Shown here in pieces: positions 16,493-25,427 of a stretch of DNA of 64,000 nt; the first letter of the stretch is position 1, and each line of letters begins with the position of its first letter. A program made the translations under genes and the position numbers. Source of the stretch: an uncultured Clostridia bacterium (lineage in GTDB: Bacteria; Bacillota; Clostridia; HGM11514); assembly GCA_934464705.1 (NCBI GenBank), contig CAKSKB010000015.1, forward strand, positions 7,186-71,185, in the 5' to 3' direction. A model generated the notes under the pieces. That model did no database searches and was not told the origin of the DNA. It saw nothing but the letters and a program-made list of their open reading frames with translations.

Positions 16493-17466
16493 CGTTCTTC
16501 TCTGAAATACGGCAGCCCAAGGCTTTCGGGCGGCTGATTTTCCTTCTTGTTTCTAACGCTTGTGATTACAAGCACAACAAGAGTTACAACATAAGGAAGC
16601 ATCTCGAAAATCGGTGCAAGGCGCCTCGGAATACCGCCGGTATAGCTGTAAGCAATATAGAGTCCGCCGAAAATAAACGAACCGAGTATGCCGACATTCG
16701 GCTTCCAGAGTGCGAAAATAACGAGTGCGATTGCAAGCCAGCCGCGGTCACCGAAGCCGCCGTTCGTCCATGAACCGCCGGTGTAGTCCATAATAAAGTA
16801 CAGTCCGCCGAGTCCTGCGATTGCACCGCCGATTACGGTTGCAAGATACTTGTATTTAATTACATTTATGCCGGCAGCGTCAGCCGTTGCAGGATTTTCG
16901 CCTACCGCACGGAGATGAAGACCGGCACGGGTTTTGTTCAGAAACCATGCGGCAATCAGAGCAATTGCGATTGAAAGATAAACCAGGAAGCCGTAATCAA
17001 AAAGAATCTTTCCTACAAATCCGAGTTTGTTTGCAAACGGCAGGGTTGTTTTGAAGCAGTCCGCCGAAAACTTAACGGAAAGATTTCCGCCGTCACCGAA
17101 GATTTTGGTTATTGTTCCGCCGAAAAAGTCGCCGAAGCCGATACCGAAGGTAGTCAAAGCAAGACCGGTAACATTCTGGTTCGCACGGAGGGTTATGGTC
17201 AAAAAGCTGTAAATAAGCGCCATAAGCATCGAACCGATAAGCGACGCAAGCAGCGGAATAATAATACAGAGCGCCGGATTCGGAGATTTTGTCGAATGTT
17301 CATAAAGATATGCGCCGAGTATGCCTGCGCTGCCGCCGACATACATTATTCCGGGAATACCGAGATTAAGGTTACCCGATTTTTCGGTAATTATTTCGCC
17401 CGTTGAGCCGAAAAGCAAAGGAACGCCCTGAACAATGGCCTTATTAATAATTGTTGAAACAAGCAT
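16489..17466 (-). CDS. Nucleoside ABC transporter permease (NupQ/YufQ-like)
   Basis: 325-residue integral membrane protein of the branched-chain-amino-acid-type permease family (GEIITEKSGNLNLGIPGIMY near the N terminus and RAVGENPATADAAGINV in the cytoplasmic loop, the EAA-like contact with the ATPase). Eight or more hydrophobic segments. With the gene at 17470 it forms the membrane pore of the BMP-type importer. Only three bases separate the two permease genes. Confidence 0.9.
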   Translation of the reverse strand: MLVSTIINKAIVQGVPLLFGSTGEIITEKSGNLNLGIPGIMYVGGSAGILGAYLYEHSTKSPNPALCIIIPLLASLIGSMLMALIYSFLTITLRANQNVTGLALTTFGIGFGDFFGGTITKIFGDGGNLSVKFSADCFKTTLPFANKLGFVGKILFDYGFLVYLSIAIALIAAWFLNKTRAGLHLRAVGENPATADAAGINVIKYKYLATVIGGAIAGLGGLYFIMDYTGGSWTNGGFGDRGWLAIALVIFALWKPNVGILGSFIFGGLYIAYSYTGGIPRRLAPIFEMLPYVVTLVVLVITSVRNKKENQPPESLGLPYFREER

Positions 17467-17469
17467 TGA

Positions 17470-18585
17470 TTAGTCCTCCTTTACCTTTCGTCTGTTTATT
17501 TTGTACCTTACGAAAAATTCGCTGCCGATAATGAAGAAAAGAATAATACCGGTGAGAATATCCGCAATACTTTCATTAAGCTGAAACGCCGTAAACTGCG
17601 TAACGATTTCTGCCGCTCCCTGTTCAAGAAAGACAATTAAGCCCGACACCAGAATCATAATAAGCGGATTGAATTTTGCAAGCCACGAAACCATAATCGC
17701 CGTGAATCCCATACCTCCGACGATGTCGGCGTTAATTGTGTGATGCGTGCCTGCAACGAGCAGCCAGCCCGTAACGCCGCAGAGGGCGCCGGAAAACGCC
17801 ATGGTTCTTATAATAACCTTTTTAACATTTATGCCGACATATCTTGCGGTATTGCGGCTTTCGCCGACAACCGAAATCTCATAGCCGTGTTTGCTGTATT
17901 TAAGGTATATATACATTATAACCGTAACAATCGCAACTATGATAATATTGAGAAGATACTTCTGATTTGCAATCCACGGAAACCATCCGCTCATGGTTTT
18001 CATGTTGATAATACCCACATTGCTTGAGTTTTTCGGATTTTCCCATCTCAGAACAAAATATGTTGTGAGCTGCATTGCAACATAGTTCATCATAAGCGTA
18101 AAAAGGGTTTCGTTGGTGTTGAAATAAGCCTTGAAAAACGCCGGAATCAGACCCCATATCATACCGGCCGCGATACTTGCGGCAGCCATAACGATAAGCA
18201 TTACGATGTTGTTCGGGAACTTATCCGCAAAATAAATCATAATTGCCGCAGAAACAATACAACCGACAAGCGCCTGTCCTTCCGCACCGATGTTCCAGAA
18301 TTTCATTTTGAAAGCCGGGGTAACCGCAAGCGAAATGCAAAGCAGCATGGCAAGGTTCTGAACAGCCTTCCACAAATTTCTCTCGGTTGCGAAGCTGCCG
18401 TCAACCATCGTTTTGAAGAACTGAAGCGGATTAATACCGGTAAGAAGCACGATAACAAGTGAGCACACAAGCAGCGCCGCTGCGATTGCAATAATTCTTA
18501 CAAGCCAGGATTTAAGCATCGGCATATCGTCGCGCTTAACCACCTGAAGCCTTGGTTCGTGCACATGAATATCCTTATTCTGCAT
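17470..18585 (-). CDS. Nucleoside ABC transporter permease (NupP/YufP-like)
   Basis: 371-residue membrane protein. A cytoplasmic N terminus of ~27 residues is followed by a first membrane helix (VRIIAIAAALLVCSLVIVLL). KFWNIGAEGQALVGCI and VVGESRNTARYVGINVKKV are the family's typical loop motifs. Pairs with the permease at 16489. Its start overlaps the ATPase gene end by 11 bases. Confidence 0.9.
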   Translation of the reverse strand: MQNKDIHVHEPRLQVVKRDDMPMLKSWLVRIIAIAAALLVCSLVIVLLTGINPLQFFKTMVDGSFATERNLWKAVQNLAMLLCISLAVTPAFKMKFWNIGAEGQALVGCIVSAAIMIYFADKFPNNIVMLIVMAAASIAAGMIWGLIPAFFKAYFNTNETLFTLMMNYVAMQLTTYFVLRWENPKNSSNVGIINMKTMSGWFPWIANQKYLLNIIIVAIVTVIMYIYLKYSKHGYEISVVGESRNTARYVGINVKKVIIRTMAFSGALCGVTGWLLVAGTHHTINADIVGGMGFTAIMVSWLAKFNPLIMILVSGLIVFLEQGAAEIVTQFTAFQLNESIADILTGIILFFIIGSEFFVRYKINRRKVKED

Positions 18586-20122
18586 CGCCTTCCACCTCCT
18601 GAGATTTTGTCATAAGAAGCCCTATCTGCTCTTTAGTTGCGTTTCTTGCGTCGACCGTACCGCTTATTTTGCCGCCGCTTATAACCATAATGCGGTCGCA
18701 GAGTTCCAGAAGAACATCCAGGTCCTCGCCGACAAAAATAACCGCAACGCCTTTTTTCTTCTGCTGATTAAGAAGATTGTAGATTGTATATGACGAATTG
18801 ATGTCAAGTCCTCTTACGGGGTATGCCGCCATAAGCACCGTCGGTGAAGCAGCAATTTCGCGCCCTACAAGCACCTTCTGAACATTACCGCCCGAAAGCC
18901 TTCTTACGGGAGTGTTTGCACTCGGGGTTACAACCTCAAGCTGTTCGATAATCTCATCTGCAAGGTTCTTGGGCGCTTTTCTTTCCAGGAACATCGTTTT
19001 GCCCTTTCGGTAGCTTCTGAGCATCATGTTATCAACAATGTCCATGTTGCCGACAAGCCCCATGCCGAGCCTGTCCTCGGGTACAAACGAAAGCCTTACA
19101 CCGAGTTCTCTGATTTCAAGGGGAGTTTTATCTCTCAAATTTTCAACATTTCCGTTTTTTGGATTATGATAAATAATCTCGCCTCCGGAAAGCTTCTGAA
19201 GCCCTGCTATTGCCTCCAGAAGTTCCCTCTGACCGCTCCCGGCAATACCGGCAATACCCAGTATTTCGCCCGACCGTGCTGTAAACGAAACATTTTTAAG
19301 CAGCGCCGCACCGTCACGGCTGAAGCAATTTATATCCTTAATTACAAGCCTGTCCTGAGGATTTTCCGGCTCGCTTCTCTCGATATTAAGCGATATTTTT
19401 TTGCCTACCATCATTTCGGTAAGCTCGCTTTCGCTTGTTTCGGAGGTATTGACCGTACCTATGTATTCGCCTTTTCTCAGAACCGAAACACGGTCCGAGA
19501 GTGCCATAACCTCGTTGAGCTTATGAGTAATAATAACAATTGCCTTGCCGTCATCACGCATACGCCTGAGTATGCTGAACAGCTTTTTGATTTCCTGCGG
19601 GGTCAGCACCGCGGTAGGCTCATCCAAAATCAGAATATCCGCACCGCGGTAAAGAACCCTGATAATTTCAACTGTCTGTTTTTCGGAAACGGACATTTCA
19701 TATATTTTTTTGTCCGGGTCGATATTAAAACCGTATCTGTCACCGATTTCCTTTACCCGTTTTGCCGCGGACTTCATGTTAAATCCGTTTTTGTCATCAA
19801 GTCCGAGAACGACATTCTGTGCTGCCGAAAATACATCAACAAGCTTGAAATGCTGATGAATCATACCGATTTTAAGGTCGAAAGCGTCTTTCGGCGAGCG
19901 TATAACAACCTCCTCGCCGTTGACGAAAATCTGACCCTCGTCCGGAAAATATATTCCCGAAATCATATTCATAAGCGTTGTTTTACCGCTGCCGTTTTCC
20001 CCGAGAATCGAAAGAATCTCGCCCTTTTTAACGGTAAGGCACACATCACGGTTGGCAACAACGCTCCCGAACCTTTTTGTGATATTTTTCAGTTCGATAG
20101 CCACATTATTACTCACAGTCAT
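18575..20122 (-). CDS. Nucleoside ABC transporter ATPase, two ATP-binding domains (NupO/YufO-like)
   Basis: 515 residues with two fused ATPase domains. The first has Walker A GENGSGKTT (near residue 40), signature MSVSEKQ and Walker B ILILDEPTAVLTP. The second has GIAGSGQRELLEAIAGL and RLSGGNVQK, with VLMAAYPVRGLDI in place of a canonical Walker B (Asp replaced by Ala-Ala), as is common for the weaker site of sugar/nucleoside importers. Energises purine nucleoside uptake with the two permeases. The ribosome site GGGGG is close to the ATG; a GTG two codons later is an alternative start. Confidence 0.92.
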   Translation of the reverse strand: MTVSNNVAIELKNITKRFGSVVANRDVCLTVKKGEILSILGENGSGKTTLMNMISGIYFPDEGQIFVNGEEVVIRSPKDAFDLKIGMIHQHFKLVDVFSAAQNVVLGLDDKNGFNMKSAAKRVKEIGDRYGFNIDPDKKIYEMSVSEKQTVEIIRVLYRGADILILDEPTAVLTPQEIKKLFSILRRMRDDGKAIVIITHKLNEVMALSDRVSVLRKGEYIGTVNTSETSESELTEMMVGKKISLNIERSEPENPQDRLVIKDINCFSRDGAALLKNVSFTARSGEILGIAGIAGSGQRELLEAIAGLQKLSGGEIIYHNPKNGNVENLRDKTPLEIRELGVRLSFVPEDRLGMGLVGNMDIVDNMMLRSYRKGKTMFLERKAPKNLADEIIEQLEVVTPSANTPVRRLSGGNVQKVLVGREIAASPTVLMAAYPVRGLDINSSYTIYNLLNQQKKKGVAVIFVGEDLDVLLELCDRIMVISGGKISGTVDARNATKEQIGLLMTKSQEVEGDAE

Positions 20123-20193
20123 ACCCCCAAGTAAATTAATTGCGATTGCCTTTTATGAAATCAAAAAGCAATTTTTGAGTTCGTAAAAAGCAA

Positions 20194-20228
20194 GCAAAAG
20201 CCAGAACAAAACCGTTTCTGGCTTTTGC
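20194..20228 (-). terminator. Attenuator-like hairpin between the binding protein and ATPase genes
   Basis: A perfect 13-bp stem (20194-20206 with 20216-20228) lies between the BMP gene stop (20248) and the ATPase start (20122). The following T-run is interrupted (TTGCTTGCTTTTT), suggesting partial termination, which would make more binding protein than transporter. Confidence 0.65.
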
Positions 20229-20247
20229 AAAGCTTTAAATCAGCTTA

Positions 20248-21462
20248 TTATTTTGTTGTGATACCGTCGATATCGATGTCGAAGTAAGGTGCGCTTCTGT
20301 ACTCGGATTCATGGAAGTAACCGTCGGAAACAACCTCTGTATCGGGTTCATAGTTTTCGTCGGAATCAACATCAGCCTTGTAGGAATCAAGCTTCTTGCC
20401 GCCTACGGTAAATGTATCGGTATCGAATACCTTGATTTCGCCGGAAACAATCTTAGCCTTAACTTCGTCAAGCTTTTCCTGAGTTCCCTCAGCCGCTACC
20501 TTGTCGTTAAGACCGATAAGCTGAACAACATCATCCTTAATGCCGCCGCAGAAATCCTGAGTGATTTCGGTGCCGTTTATCTTAGCGTTAATGATGTGTT
20601 CGAAGTAAGGTTCCCAGTTAATCTTGGAAGAAATGAGTGCTGTGTTCGGACCCCAATCTCTTGTGTCGAGGTTGTAAGCAACATTCGGAACACCTGCTTC
20701 TTCACAAGCCTTAGGAGCACCTTCGGAGTCTGCATGCTGAGAAATAAGAACGCAGCCGTCCTGAATAAGAGCGTTAGCGGTTTCTTTTTCAGCAGCTATA
20801 TCGAACCATGAGTTTGTATACTTAACTTCCATTGTAACGGAAGGGCATACATAGCGAGCGCCGAGGAAGAAGGATGTAAGACCGGACTTAACCTCTGCAT
20901 AAGGATGAGCGCCTACATAACCCATAAGAGCCTGGTCTGCCGTGATTTTGCCTCCGTCAATCATTTCGTTGATTTTAAGACCTGCAGCAACACCTGCAAG
21001 GAATCTGCCTTCATAAATGGAAGCAAATGCATTGTAGAAGTTAGCAAGCTTTTCTGTATGAGCCTTTGTACCTGTTGCATGGCAGAAGGTAACATCGGGA
21101 TATTCTTTAGCTGCCTGAATCATGAAATCTTCATGACCGAAGCTGTCTGCAAAGATAAGTGTGCAGCCCTTGTCAGCAAGGTCTGCTGCTGCTTCGTAGC
21201 ATTCCTGACCCTCGGGAACATTTGTTTTGAACAGAACCTGATCATCGGAAAGACCGAGAGATTTCTTTGCAGCGTTTGCTGCGTCAATGAAATTCTTGTC
21301 ATAAGTTGAGTTCTCGTCGTGAAGGAAAATGAAGCCTACTTTAATATCGCTTTTGCTTTCCTTGCCGGAATCCTTTTTGGAAGCTGTGCCCCCGCCTTCT
21401 CCGCATGCTGCCAATGAAAAAATCATAACCGCAGTAAGAAGTAATGCCAAAATCTTTTTCAT
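20248..21462 (-). CDS. BMP-family nucleoside-binding lipoprotein
   Basis: Extracellular solute receptor of a nucleoside ABC importer. From the ATG at 21462 (ribosome site GAGAGGAG) the protein is 404 residues and begins with a lipoprotein signal MKKILALLLTAVMIFSLAAC; the Cys20 lipobox cysteine anchors it. DIKVGFIFLHDENSTYDKNF opens the BMP fold, and VGAHPYAEVKSGLTSFFLGA is the family core. The gene is preceded by a guanine-class riboswitch, so uptake of purine nucleosides is shut off when guanine is abundant. Confidence 0.93.
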   Translation of the reverse strand: MKKILALLLTAVMIFSLAACGEGGGTASKKDSGKESKSDIKVGFIFLHDENSTYDKNFIDAANAAKKSLGLSDDQVLFKTNVPEGQECYEAAADLADKGCTLIFADSFGHEDFMIQAAKEYPDVTFCHATGTKAHTEKLANFYNAFASIYEGRFLAGVAAGLKINEMIDGGKITADQALMGYVGAHPYAEVKSGLTSFFLGARYVCPSVTMEVKYTNSWFDIAAEKETANALIQDGCVLISQHADSEGAPKACEEAGVPNVAYNLDTRDWGPNTALISSKINWEPYFEHIINAKINGTEITQDFCGGIKDDVVQLIGLNDKVAAEGTQEKLDEVKAKIVSGEIKVFDTDTFTVGGKKLDSYKADVDSDENYEPDTEVVSDGYFHESEYRSAPYFDIDIDGITTK

Positions 21463-21531
21463 CACTGAAACTCCTCTCGCCACATGGGCAAAATTAAATT
21501 TTTATGTAAATTAAATTTACATCAAAGAAAC

Positions 21532-21682
21532 AAAAAAGGACTATCCGATGGATAGCCGCCAATATAAAACGCAAGAAACCACCGCAGCCGCTGCGATGTT
21601 TTCTATTCCCAATAGTCGCAGCATATTATTAATTTGGCGCCGCGGTAGAAACTTTTGGACCCTTTTCCCAAAATTATATTGG
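21532..21682 (-). promoter_or_regulatory. Guanine-class purine riboswitch with terminator
   Basis: Aptamer 21609-21682 on the minus strand: P1 CCAATA/TATTGG; P2 TTTTGG/CCAAAA; the exact J2/3 motif GTTTCTACC; P3 GCGGC/GCTGC; and J3/1 GACTAT, whose C is the guanine-specifying position. The L2 and L3 loops deviate from consensus (L3 is 16 bases) but still offer GG and CC for loop contact. A terminator hairpin with six T's follows (21532-21557). Its right arm contains ATAGTC, complementary to GACTAT of the aptamer, a plausible antiterminator. Expected to be an OFF switch for the BMP operon. Confidence 0.82.
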
Positions 21683-21711
21683 CAAATATTCAAAATTCAA
21701 TCAACGCCTAC

Positions 21712-21740
21712 AGTATAACACAGTTTAATACAAATGTCAA
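21712..21740 (-). promoter_or_regulatory. Promoter of the riboswitch-controlled nucleoside importer
   Basis: TTGACA (21735-21740), 17-base spacer, TATACT (21712-21717) on the minus strand; transcription would start about 20 bases before the aptamer. Confidence 0.85.
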
Positions 21741-21825
21741 CACAATTCGGCGATTTTTTTCAATTTTAAAACTAATTACAATATTATCATTATATTACGA
21801 ATACTTTTCCGTACTATTTCACAAA

Positions 21826-22455
21826 TCACACATTGTCCGGCAAAAAAGTTGTGCAGCCGCCCAGGAACTCATTAAAGCCATAGGTTTTAAGCGTAAGGAT
21901 TCCGTCATCAAGTGAAAATTCCGACACCGAAGAATTTGCCGGCCACGGTGTTTCCTGCACGGATTGACCGAGAGCGTATGCAGCGGAAGCCCTTATGGGA
22001 GTTGCGTGGGTAAACACGCAGATTGTCTGCCCGTCGCATTTTTCCGCAGCCGAAACCAAAGCGTCAGCCACTCTTTTCTGAAGCGCCTTAACGCTTTCTC
22101 CGCCGGGGCACACGGCGTCATCCATGGAATTATGCCATATATCAAAACTTTCCGGAAACTGTTTTTCAATATCTTCAAATTTACGGCCGCCCCAGCTGCC
22201 TGCGTCTATTTCACGGAAACCGGCAATTTTTTCAACGGGCTTACCGATTATTTTCCCGAGAGCACTGCCGGTCATGTACGCTCTGTCAAGGTCACTCGAA
22301 AAAAGCCTGTCCGGGTGTTTTTCCTTAAGATAACCGGCGCAAAGTTCCGCCTGGCGAAGCCCCAGTTCGCTCAGCGGAGAGTTGATTATTCCGGTAAATG
22401 TACCGGCAATATTGCTCAGGCTCTGCCCGTGGCGCACCATAAATATCCTTGTCAT
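21826..22455 (-). CDS. Histidine phosphatase family protein (phosphoglycerate-mutase-like)
   Basis: 209 residues from the ATG at 22455, eight bases after GGGGTGA. The RHG motif FMVRHGQSLSN holds the phospho-accepting histidine; LFSSDLDRAYMTG has the second arginine, and ICVFTHATPIRASAAYAL the second catalytic histidine. Could act on alpha-ribazole phosphate, a sugar phosphate or another small phosphate ester; the exact substrate cannot be told. Last gene of the long housekeeping operon; its start region overlaps the dnaI-like stop. Confidence 0.85.
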   Translation of the reverse strand: MTRIFMVRHGQSLSNIAGTFTGIINSPLSELGLRQAELCAGYLKEKHPDRLFSSDLDRAYMTGSALGKIIGKPVEKIAGFREIDAGSWGGRKFEDIEKQFPESFDIWHNSMDDAVCPGGESVKALQKRVADALVSAAEKCDGQTICVFTHATPIRASAAYALGQSVQETPWPANSSVSEFSLDDGILTLKTYGFNEFLGGCTTFLPDNV

Positions 22456-22463
22456 TTTAAGAA

Positions 22464-23429
22464 TCACCCCAAAATTTTCTTCGCCCGTATGTCCTCGCCG
22501 TAGAGCTTTAAAAGCTCATATTCGCCCACAATCCTTGACTGAACCCTCACCCCGTACGGTTTTTCAAGCTCATCGATTTTAAGATTTGTGCTTATAACGG
22601 TGCTTAAATTTCTTATAAGACGGTTATTGATAATATCAAACATCACCGCAGATGTGAAAGACGAAGGAAATTCCGTCCCGAGGTCATCAATAATAAGCAC
22701 AGGAACATTATAATAAAGGCTTGTTTTTTCCGTATTTTCGGCATAACGGAACTTCTGTTCCTCCATTTCGGTGATAATGTTATATGCAGTCTGATAAAGC
22801 ACCGAAACGCCTTTGGCAATAAGTGCATTTGCAATACAGCTGCAAAGAAATGTTTTGCCGAGCCCCGAATCGCCGAAAAGATAAAGATTTTTGCCCTGCT
22901 TATACTCATCTTTTTCCGCAAAACCCCTGCATTTTGAAAGAATAATGCCGGCATTTTTTGAAGGCGACATAAACTCCCCGTACGGTTCATTTGAATAAAA
23001 ATCAAGCCTGAACTTATCGAAAGTCTGCTCCTTCATAACCTCGGAAAGATTAGAATATTCAAACAGATATTTAATTCTTTTGGCTTTGTAGCACTCGCAC
23101 GGGGTTGCCATAATAAAGCCGGTATCGCAGCATTTGGGGCAGGTGTAGACAGCCGTCGTATAGTCCTCCGGAAAACCGTTTTTGCGAAGGAGTGCACCGC
23201 GTGCGTCGAGAACCCTGTCAACCTCCGCTTTGACGGAATCGACATCGATTTTTCTGTCCGAAAATGCCCGTATCATTTTATCCCTGAGTTCATAAAGCTT
23301 TTTGTCGGCGTCCGCAATTCTCGGAATTTTTGAATAAATCTCCTCAACTCTTCTTTTGCGGATCATCTCGTTGTTTTGGCGGATACGGCTGTATTCCTCC
23401 TCGATTTTCTGACCGATAGAAGCGCTCAT
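22464..23429 (-). CDS. DnaC/DnaI-like helicase-loader ATPase
   Basis: 321 residues. An N-terminal helical region is followed by a zinc-binding cluster (CPKCCDTGFIMATPCEC, near residue 107) as in DnaI. The AAA+ core has Walker A GDSGLGKT and Walker B VLIIDDLGTE. Loads the replicative helicase on DNA in the Firmicutes pathway. The start overlaps the DnaD-like gene end by four bases (ATGA), a pairing that mirrors their joint role in replication restart. Confidence 0.9.
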   Translation of the reverse strand: MSASIGQKIEEEYSRIRQNNEMIRKRRVEEIYSKIPRIADADKKLYELRDKMIRAFSDRKIDVDSVKAEVDRVLDARGALLRKNGFPEDYTTAVYTCPKCCDTGFIMATPCECYKAKRIKYLFEYSNLSEVMKEQTFDKFRLDFYSNEPYGEFMSPSKNAGIILSKCRGFAEKDEYKQGKNLYLFGDSGLGKTFLCSCIANALIAKGVSVLYQTAYNIITEMEEQKFRYAENTEKTSLYYNVPVLIIDDLGTEFPSSFTSAVMFDIINNRLIRNLSTVISTNLKIDELEKPYGVRVQSRIVGEYELLKLYGEDIRAKKILG

Positions 23430-24382
23430 CGGGATTCCTCCTCATTCATAAGCCTGCGCATAGCCGCCTTTTCAACCGCCGAACCGTCAACACCCTTTTG
23501 CGAAGAGTTGTTGAACTTGTTGGCTTTTCTTGCAGCTCTGCCGCTCATGTCATTTTTTATCTTTTCTTCGGTCACAAGCCCCTTTTTGTGCCAGTTTGCG
23601 AGGATTGTGTTAAGGTAAGCCCATGTAAGCTTGCCGGTATTAATCATCGTCTGGTCATATGCTATGGCGATAGCCTCGGGCGCAAAACCGAATTCTTTTG
23701 TCCAGCGGTCGATATATTTTCTTTCGCTGTCGGTAAACTTCCGTTCAAGCGGAATACCGAGGACCTTTTTAAGCCTGCCCTCCGCTCTTTTCTGAAGTTC
23801 GTTTCTTTTACAGTAATCCTCAACCGCTTCGGGCGTATCAATGCCCTTTTCCTTCCATGAGATACCCACTTTTTCGATATACTTTACGCTTGTTTTGCCG
23901 TCGTTTTGGCAATACTGCGAAAGCATCATAATCACATCAGCCGGAAGCCCAAGTTCACTGTAAAGCCAGCAAAGCGAGCCAAGTTCGCTTGGGGTAAGGG
24001 TTCTTCCGAAAAGACCCTGAACATAATCGTTTATATCGCGAAGTTCCTTGTTGCCGCTTAACAGTTCGGCAATATCCGCCCTCGACGGACGCCTTGAACC
24101 GCTTTCCTTCTTTTCGTCCGGTTTATGGCGGACCGCAAGAAGCGTTATTCCGTCCCCGTTCTCCGCGATACCGCACTTTTCCCAGTATTTCCATGCCTTT
24201 ATTACATCAGACTCAAGGATTTTAAGGCGTTCCGCAATCTCCGCATTTGACAGTTCCTCGCCCGCATGGGCAAGGGCATAGATGTAAATCCTGACAAATT
24301 CGGCGTTTGCGTCAGGCAGATACTCGTTTATAAATATATCGGAAACCGCCGTGTGTGCCGCATCGTTTGAAATCTTAGGCAT
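23426..24382 (-). CDS. DnaD-domain replication protein
   Basis: About 318 residues from the ATG at 24382; a GTG at 24391 is nearer to the AGAGGA site and may be the true start. N-terminal winged-helix region (NAEIAERLKILESDVIKAWKY) and two DnaD-type helical domains (PSELGSLCWLYSELGLPADV, and later RKYIDRWTKEFGFAPEAIA). DnaD-type proteins remodel DNA at origins and help recruit the helicase loader, here encoded directly downstream. Confidence 0.85.
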   Translation of the reverse strand: MPKISNDAAHTAVSDIFINEYLPDANAEFVRIYIYALAHAGEELSNAEIAERLKILESDVIKAWKYWEKCGIAENGDGITLLAVRHKPDEKKESGSRRPSRADIAELLSGNKELRDINDYVQGLFGRTLTPSELGSLCWLYSELGLPADVIMMLSQYCQNDGKTSVKYIEKVGISWKEKGIDTPEAVEDYCKRNELQKRAEGRLKKVLGIPLERKFTDSERKYIDRWTKEFGFAPEAIAIAYDQTMINTGKLTWAYLNTILANWHKKGLVTEEKIKNDMSGRAARKANKFNNSSQKGVDGSAVEKAAMRRLMNEEESR

Positions 24383-25427
24383 CTTTTTCACCGTTCCTCT
24401 TCTCACGGATATCAAACAGCTCCGAGTCATAATTAAGGTCAGGGTGAACCGCTTCGGAGCAAAGCGTTCCCGCATCCTTTTTGATTGGTATTTCTATAAT
24501 AAAGCATGCCCCGTCGCATATAGTATCAAATGAGATTGTGCCGCCGTTAAGTTCAATGCACTTTTCGGCAAACTCAACGGCAAGTCTGCGGGTATCCGGC
24601 TGCGGTTTTTTATCGCGGCAGTAAGTAGCCGTAAGATTAAATATATCTCTTACCATTTCGATATATTTTCCGCCGAAGTGATTGATTATCCTCAAAACAG
24701 CGTTGCTGTGACTGACCGAAACATCAATGTCTATTTCGCATGCGCCGCCGGCATAGTACAGAGAAGTTGACAAAATATTGACAATAGCTCTGCGGAGCAT
24801 ATCGAAATCCGCCAACAAAACGAGTTCTTCTCTGCCCCTGAAGTTGATGTGAATACGGTCGTCACAGAAATAAGCAAGTATACCGTGAACCAGTATTTTT
24901 ACGAGCATAACCAAATCCAGCAGTTCTTTTTTCGGTATTAATGTTCCATCCTCAGCTTTGGCTAAGCCGATGCAGTTTGTCATGGCTTTTGAAAGTTCTG
25001 TCACATTGGCTTTTATATTATTCAGGGTTCTGGTATCCCTTTTTTCGGGATCCTTCATCATAATACCCACACTTGTGTCAATCATGGAAACGAAGCATTT
25101 TAATTCCCCGACAAGATCTCCCAGTTCATCCCTGCAGAAGGAATAATTCATATCAGACACCTGTATCCCGTTAAAAACGAAGGTGAAATTCTCGCCGTAT
25201 TCAGCCGAACAGTACAGGTCATAATACTTGTTTTTTCTGTAAATTCTTATTCTTTCATCGACGAAATTTTCTTTTGCAGAAAACTTCGACCAAACAGGAT
25301 GCCCCTCAAAAGAGGTCTTGAGATTATTCTCACGGATATATTCCGAAGCCGAAGAATTGACATATTTTATATTAAAATCGCTGTCGGTAATGACAACACC
25401 GACGGAATTAATCATTGCCTTACCCAT
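24375..25427 (-). CDS. Degenerate sensor-kinase-like protein (PAS-like plus HATPase-like)
   Basis: 350 residues from the ATG at 25427 (AGGTG upstream), overlapping the mrnC stop by 8 bases. Residues ~1-110 resemble a PAS sensor (INSVGVVITDSDFNIKYVNS). The C-terminal ~150 residues resemble the ATP-binding domain of histidine kinases (ADFDMLRRAIVNILSTSLYY at the N box), but I see no phospho-accepting His in the dimerisation helices, and the DxGxG box is replaced by NHFGG. It may be a non-catalytic signalling or scaffold protein. No membrane segment and no response regulator nearby. Confidence 0.6.
   Translation of the reverse strand: MGKAMINSVGVVITDSDFNIKYVNSSASEYIRENNLKTSFEGHPVWSKFSAKENFVDERIRIYRKNKYYDLYCSAEYGENFTFVFNGIQVSDMNYSFCRDELGDLVGELKCFVSMIDTSVGIMMKDPEKRDTRTLNNIKANVTELSKAMTNCIGLAKAEDGTLIPKKELLDLVMLVKILVHGILAYFCDDRIHINFRGREELVLLADFDMLRRAIVNILSTSLYYAGGACEIDIDVSVSHSNAVLRIINHFGGKYIEMVRDIFNLTATYCRDKKPQPDTRRLAVEFAEKCIELNGGTISFDTICDGACFIIEIPIKKDAGTLCSEAVHPDLNYDSELFDIREKRNGEKDA

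Noticed and set aside
19166..20134. 322-codon open frame opposite the importer ATPase gene
   Set aside because: Antisense shadow of a clear ABC ATPase with no protein features of its own.
21504..21522. 19-bp palindrome ATGTAAAT-TAA-ATTTACAT before the BMP gene as an operator
   Set aside because: Perfect but very AT-rich, located downstream of the riboswitch terminator, with no second copy at another promoter; not enough support for a call.
21673..21678. TATAAT on the minus strand as a promoter -10 box
   Set aside because: It is part of the P1 stem/J1-2 of the purine aptamer; a better promoter lies upstream at 21712-21740.
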